From positions 1 through 15,277 of the forward strand of contig JAJYJN010000025.1 in assembly GCA_021789455.1 (NCBI GenBank): DNA of 15,277 nucleotides, given 5' to 3'. Under the pieces are notes generated by a model. The model made no database searches and was not told the origin of the DNA. It was given only the letters and a program-made list of their open reading frames with translations. This DNA comes from a bacterium. GTDB lineage: Bacteria > SZUA-79 > Acidulodesulfobacterales > Acidulodesulfobacteraceae. The translations under genes were made by a program, and so were the position numbers. The stretch's first letter is position 1. Every line of letters starts with the position of its first letter. Below are positions 14,943 to 15,277 of this stretch, piece by piece.

Positions 14943-15153
14943 CTTGGCGGTTTCTTTAAGCGGCTGCCTCCCCGGCGGTGGAAGCGGCGGCGGAGGAAGC
15001 AATCCGCCGCCTACGGCATCCGTTTGCTATCAGAACTCTTCAACCAAAACATATAACTGCAACGTCAATATTACGATAACTACGCAGGCGCCTAACGAGC
15101 CGTCGTATTCGCAATCGGGCGGGATTTCCGTAACCGTAGCAAATCCGCAGTAA
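14884..15153 (+). CDS. Either the frameshifted C-terminus of prepilin 2 or a small lipoprotein
   Basis: This frame overlaps the end of the previous gene by 59 bp. Reading one: after a one-base shift in the T5 run, prepilin 2 continues as SLAVSLSGC, a Gly/Ser/Pro-rich linker, a CYQNSSTKTYNC loop and closing strands VNITITTQAP and GGISVTVANPQ. These closing strands look like the end of a minor pilin (total about 249 residues). Reading two: a separate 89-residue lipoprotein starting at ATG 14884, with GAGG at 14874-14877, basic N-terminus MEPGLHRIRLR, hydrophobic core and lipobox LSGC. An ATG at 14869 is also in frame. Both readings use the same residues, and sequence alone does not settle it. 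I lean to the frameshift because of the pilin-like end. Confidence 0.5.
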   Translation: MEPGLHRIRLRIILAALVFSLAVSLSGCLPGGGSGGGGSNPPPTASVCYQNSSTKTYNCNVNITITTQAPNEPSYSQSGGISVTVANPQ

Positions 15154-15170
15154 TAGGTTTATATATACTA

Positions 15171-15206
15171 CGAGATTGCTTCGTCGCTAACGCTCCTCGC
15201 AATGAC
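15171..15206. repeat. Dispersed-type palindromic repeat (ATTGC...GCAAT family)
   Basis: The 36 bases hold CGAGATTGCTTCGTCGC, then a short AT-containing centre, then CGCTCCTCGCAATGACG. ATTGC (15175-15179) pairs with GCAAT (15199-15203). The wording closely matches, from memory, a GAGATTGCTTCGTCGC...CCTCGCAATGAC repeat seen in many unrelated bacterial genomes. It differs from the GTCATTCC cluster at 14248-14386. The rest of 15154-15277 shows no gene or site I can name. Confidence 0.6.
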
Positions 15207-15277
15207 GCAGGAAATAATGGGGTCCGATTTATTTATTATACTCCCGACTGCATTTGATGAAATATTAACCCTTATTT

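Noticed and set aside
1..15277. tRNA, rRNA, integrase, transposase or prophage genes
   Set aside because: I looked for them on both strands and found no cloverleaf, rRNA-like segment or recombinase motif.

Overview
The window is an AT-rich, gene-dense bacterial chromosome fragment from a Gram-negative organism: it encodes an outer-membrane barrel, Tat-exported periplasmic enzymes, prolipoprotein diacylglyceryl transferase and type IV prepilins. ATA, AGA and AGG codons are common and TTG starts occur repeatedly. The gene content points to a sulfur-oxidising or sulfur-cycling bacterium. The AT-rich sox/DsrE content with sigma54 control would fit a deltaproteobacterial-type lineage, for example the Ca. 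Acidulodesulfobacterales, but that placement is a guess from style and content, not a demonstrated assignment.

Layout, left to right. (1) Positions 1-683 hold the 3' end of a thioredoxin-domain (YyaL/DUF255) protein cut by the window edge. (2) Positions 728-2981 hold a sigma70-like promoter, a LysM/NlpC-P60 cell-wall hydrolase with a perfect internal duplication, and lgt. (3) Positions 2982-3143 form a short gap whose minus strand may carry the tail of a lost membrane-protein gene. (4) Positions 3144-5999 encode a membrane histidine kinase and an NtrC-type sigma54 activator. (5) Positions 6009-6180 are a regulatory region with two tandem palindromes and a well-matched -24/-12 sigma54 promoter. 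(6) Positions 6196-11609 are a same-strand cluster: SoxW-like thioredoxin, SoxY, SoxZ, SoxB, two paralogous secreted DsrE-like proteins and an outer-membrane barrel, followed by a stem-loop. (7) Kup potassium transporter lies on the minus strand (11680-13542). (8) A divergent promoter reads into two type IV prepilin-like genes (13719-15153) separated by a cluster of REP-like inverted repeats. The second prepilin gene appears frameshifted. A different dispersed-type repeat lies near the right edge.

The most coherent story is in regions 4-6. A kinase senses an extracytoplasmic cue and phosphorylates an enhancer-binding protein. That protein would bind the twin palindromes about 150-175 bp upstream of a sigma54 promoter and switch on a periplasmic thiosulfate/persulfide module. 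In this module SoxYZ carries the sulfur intermediate, SoxB hydrolyses off sulfate, SoxW keeps thiols reduced, the DsrE-like pair may accept or relay persulfide, and the barrel may admit the substrate. No SoxXA or SoxCD gene lies in this cluster, and SoxY lacks the two glycines that normally follow its carrier cysteine. The module is therefore either an incomplete Sox system completed elsewhere or a variant one.
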